Part shown: positions 6,644-6,765 of the stretch, one piece after another
Layout: each line of letters begins with the position of its first letter
Position numbering within the stretch: the stretch's first letter is position 1
Assembly (NCBI GenBank): GCA_900769055.1
Contig: CAAGFF010000048.1
Span: 1-6,765 of the forward strand
Origin: an uncultured Prevotella sp.
GTDB lineage: Bacteria; Bacteroidota; Bacteroidia; Bacteroidales; Bacteroidaceae
Length of the DNA stretch: 6,765 nt
Direction of reading: 5' to 3'
Position numbers and translations under genes: made by a program
The notes under the pieces: model-generated
The model's input: the letters and a program-made list of their open reading frames with translations, nothing else
Database searches by the model: none
Told to the model about the DNA's origin: nothing

Positions 6644-6765
6644 ATGGAACAAGTATTCAGTTACATTATCGGCCTCGGTGCAGCCGTCATGATGCCAATC
6701 ATCTTCACCGTCCTCGGCGTGTGCATAGGCATCAAGTTCTCAAAAGCCTTGAAAAGCGGACTCTA
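6644..6765 (+). CDS. PTS galactitol-type IIC permease, N-terminal fragment (runs off the right edge)
   Basis: Only the first 40 residues are visible, plus two bases of the next codon. The N-terminus MEQVFSYIIGLGAAVMMPII, the following hydrophobic run FTVLGVCIGIKF and the sequence KALKSGL resemble the start of the GatC-type IIC family. E. coli GatC reads similarly, with a tyrosine-isoleucine-leucine-GLG-like opening, a MLPI membrane segment and then KAGLHIGIGFVG. It would be an inner-membrane sugar or polyol carrier; in a complete PTS, IIA and IIB subunits phosphorylate the sugar during uptake. No such partner is in the window. The ATG at 6644 is favoured because the family N-terminus begins here and A/T-rich leader sequence precedes it. 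The call rests on a short fragment recalled from the family, so the substrate is unknown and galactitol should not be assumed. Many Bacteroidota lack a classical sugar PTS, so a non-phosphorylating transporter is possible. Confidence 0.72.
   Translation, partial: MEQVFSYIIGLGAAVMMPIIFTVLGVCIGIKFSKALKSGL

Overview
The window looks like chromosomal DNA of a Bacteroidota bacterium, most likely in or near the Prevotella group (gut or rumen). The evidence is: (i) a fused MurF–alanine racemase gene, an arrangement known from Bacteroidota; (ii) intergenic matches to the Bacteroidota -7 promoter element TAnnTTTG; (iii) no Shine-Dalgarno sequence at the visible starts, which instead follow A/T-rich leaders; (iv) protein sequences typical of the group. 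The genus is an inference and was not tested by any search.

Layout, all genes on the + strand. Positions 1-906 hold the C-terminal two thirds or so of a xylulokinase (xylB). Positions 952-2268 hold a complete xylose isomerase (xylA). Positions 2275-3891 hold a secreted family 43 glycoside hydrolase. Gaps of 45 and 6 bases make these three a probable operon, which ends in a very strong hairpin at 3925-3978. After a match to the Bacteroidota promoter at about 4012-4044 comes murF-alr (4070-6550), a single 826-residue polypeptide for peptidoglycan precursor synthesis. An inverted repeat carrying a perfect -7 element (6557-6599) separates it from the start of a membrane protein (6644 to the right edge) that resembles the galactitol-type PTS IIC permease.

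How the genes work together: the GH43 enzyme probably releases xylose and/or arabinose from xylan-derived oligosaccharides outside the cytoplasm. XylA then converts D-xylose to D-xylulose, and XylB phosphorylates it to D-xylulose 5-phosphate for the pentose phosphate pathway. No xylose transporter lies in the visible part of the operon. MurF-Alr is a separate housekeeping unit: the racemase domain makes D-alanine and the ligase domain adds D-Ala-D-Ala to the UDP-MurNAc-tripeptide. The IIC gene opens a third, probably unrelated unit.

I found no mobile element, CRISPR array, tRNA or rRNA, and no clearly new system. The points most worth a second look are the two intergenic inverted repeats, the apparently PTS-less IIC gene, and the coupling of a secreted GH43 to the cytoplasmic xylose genes.
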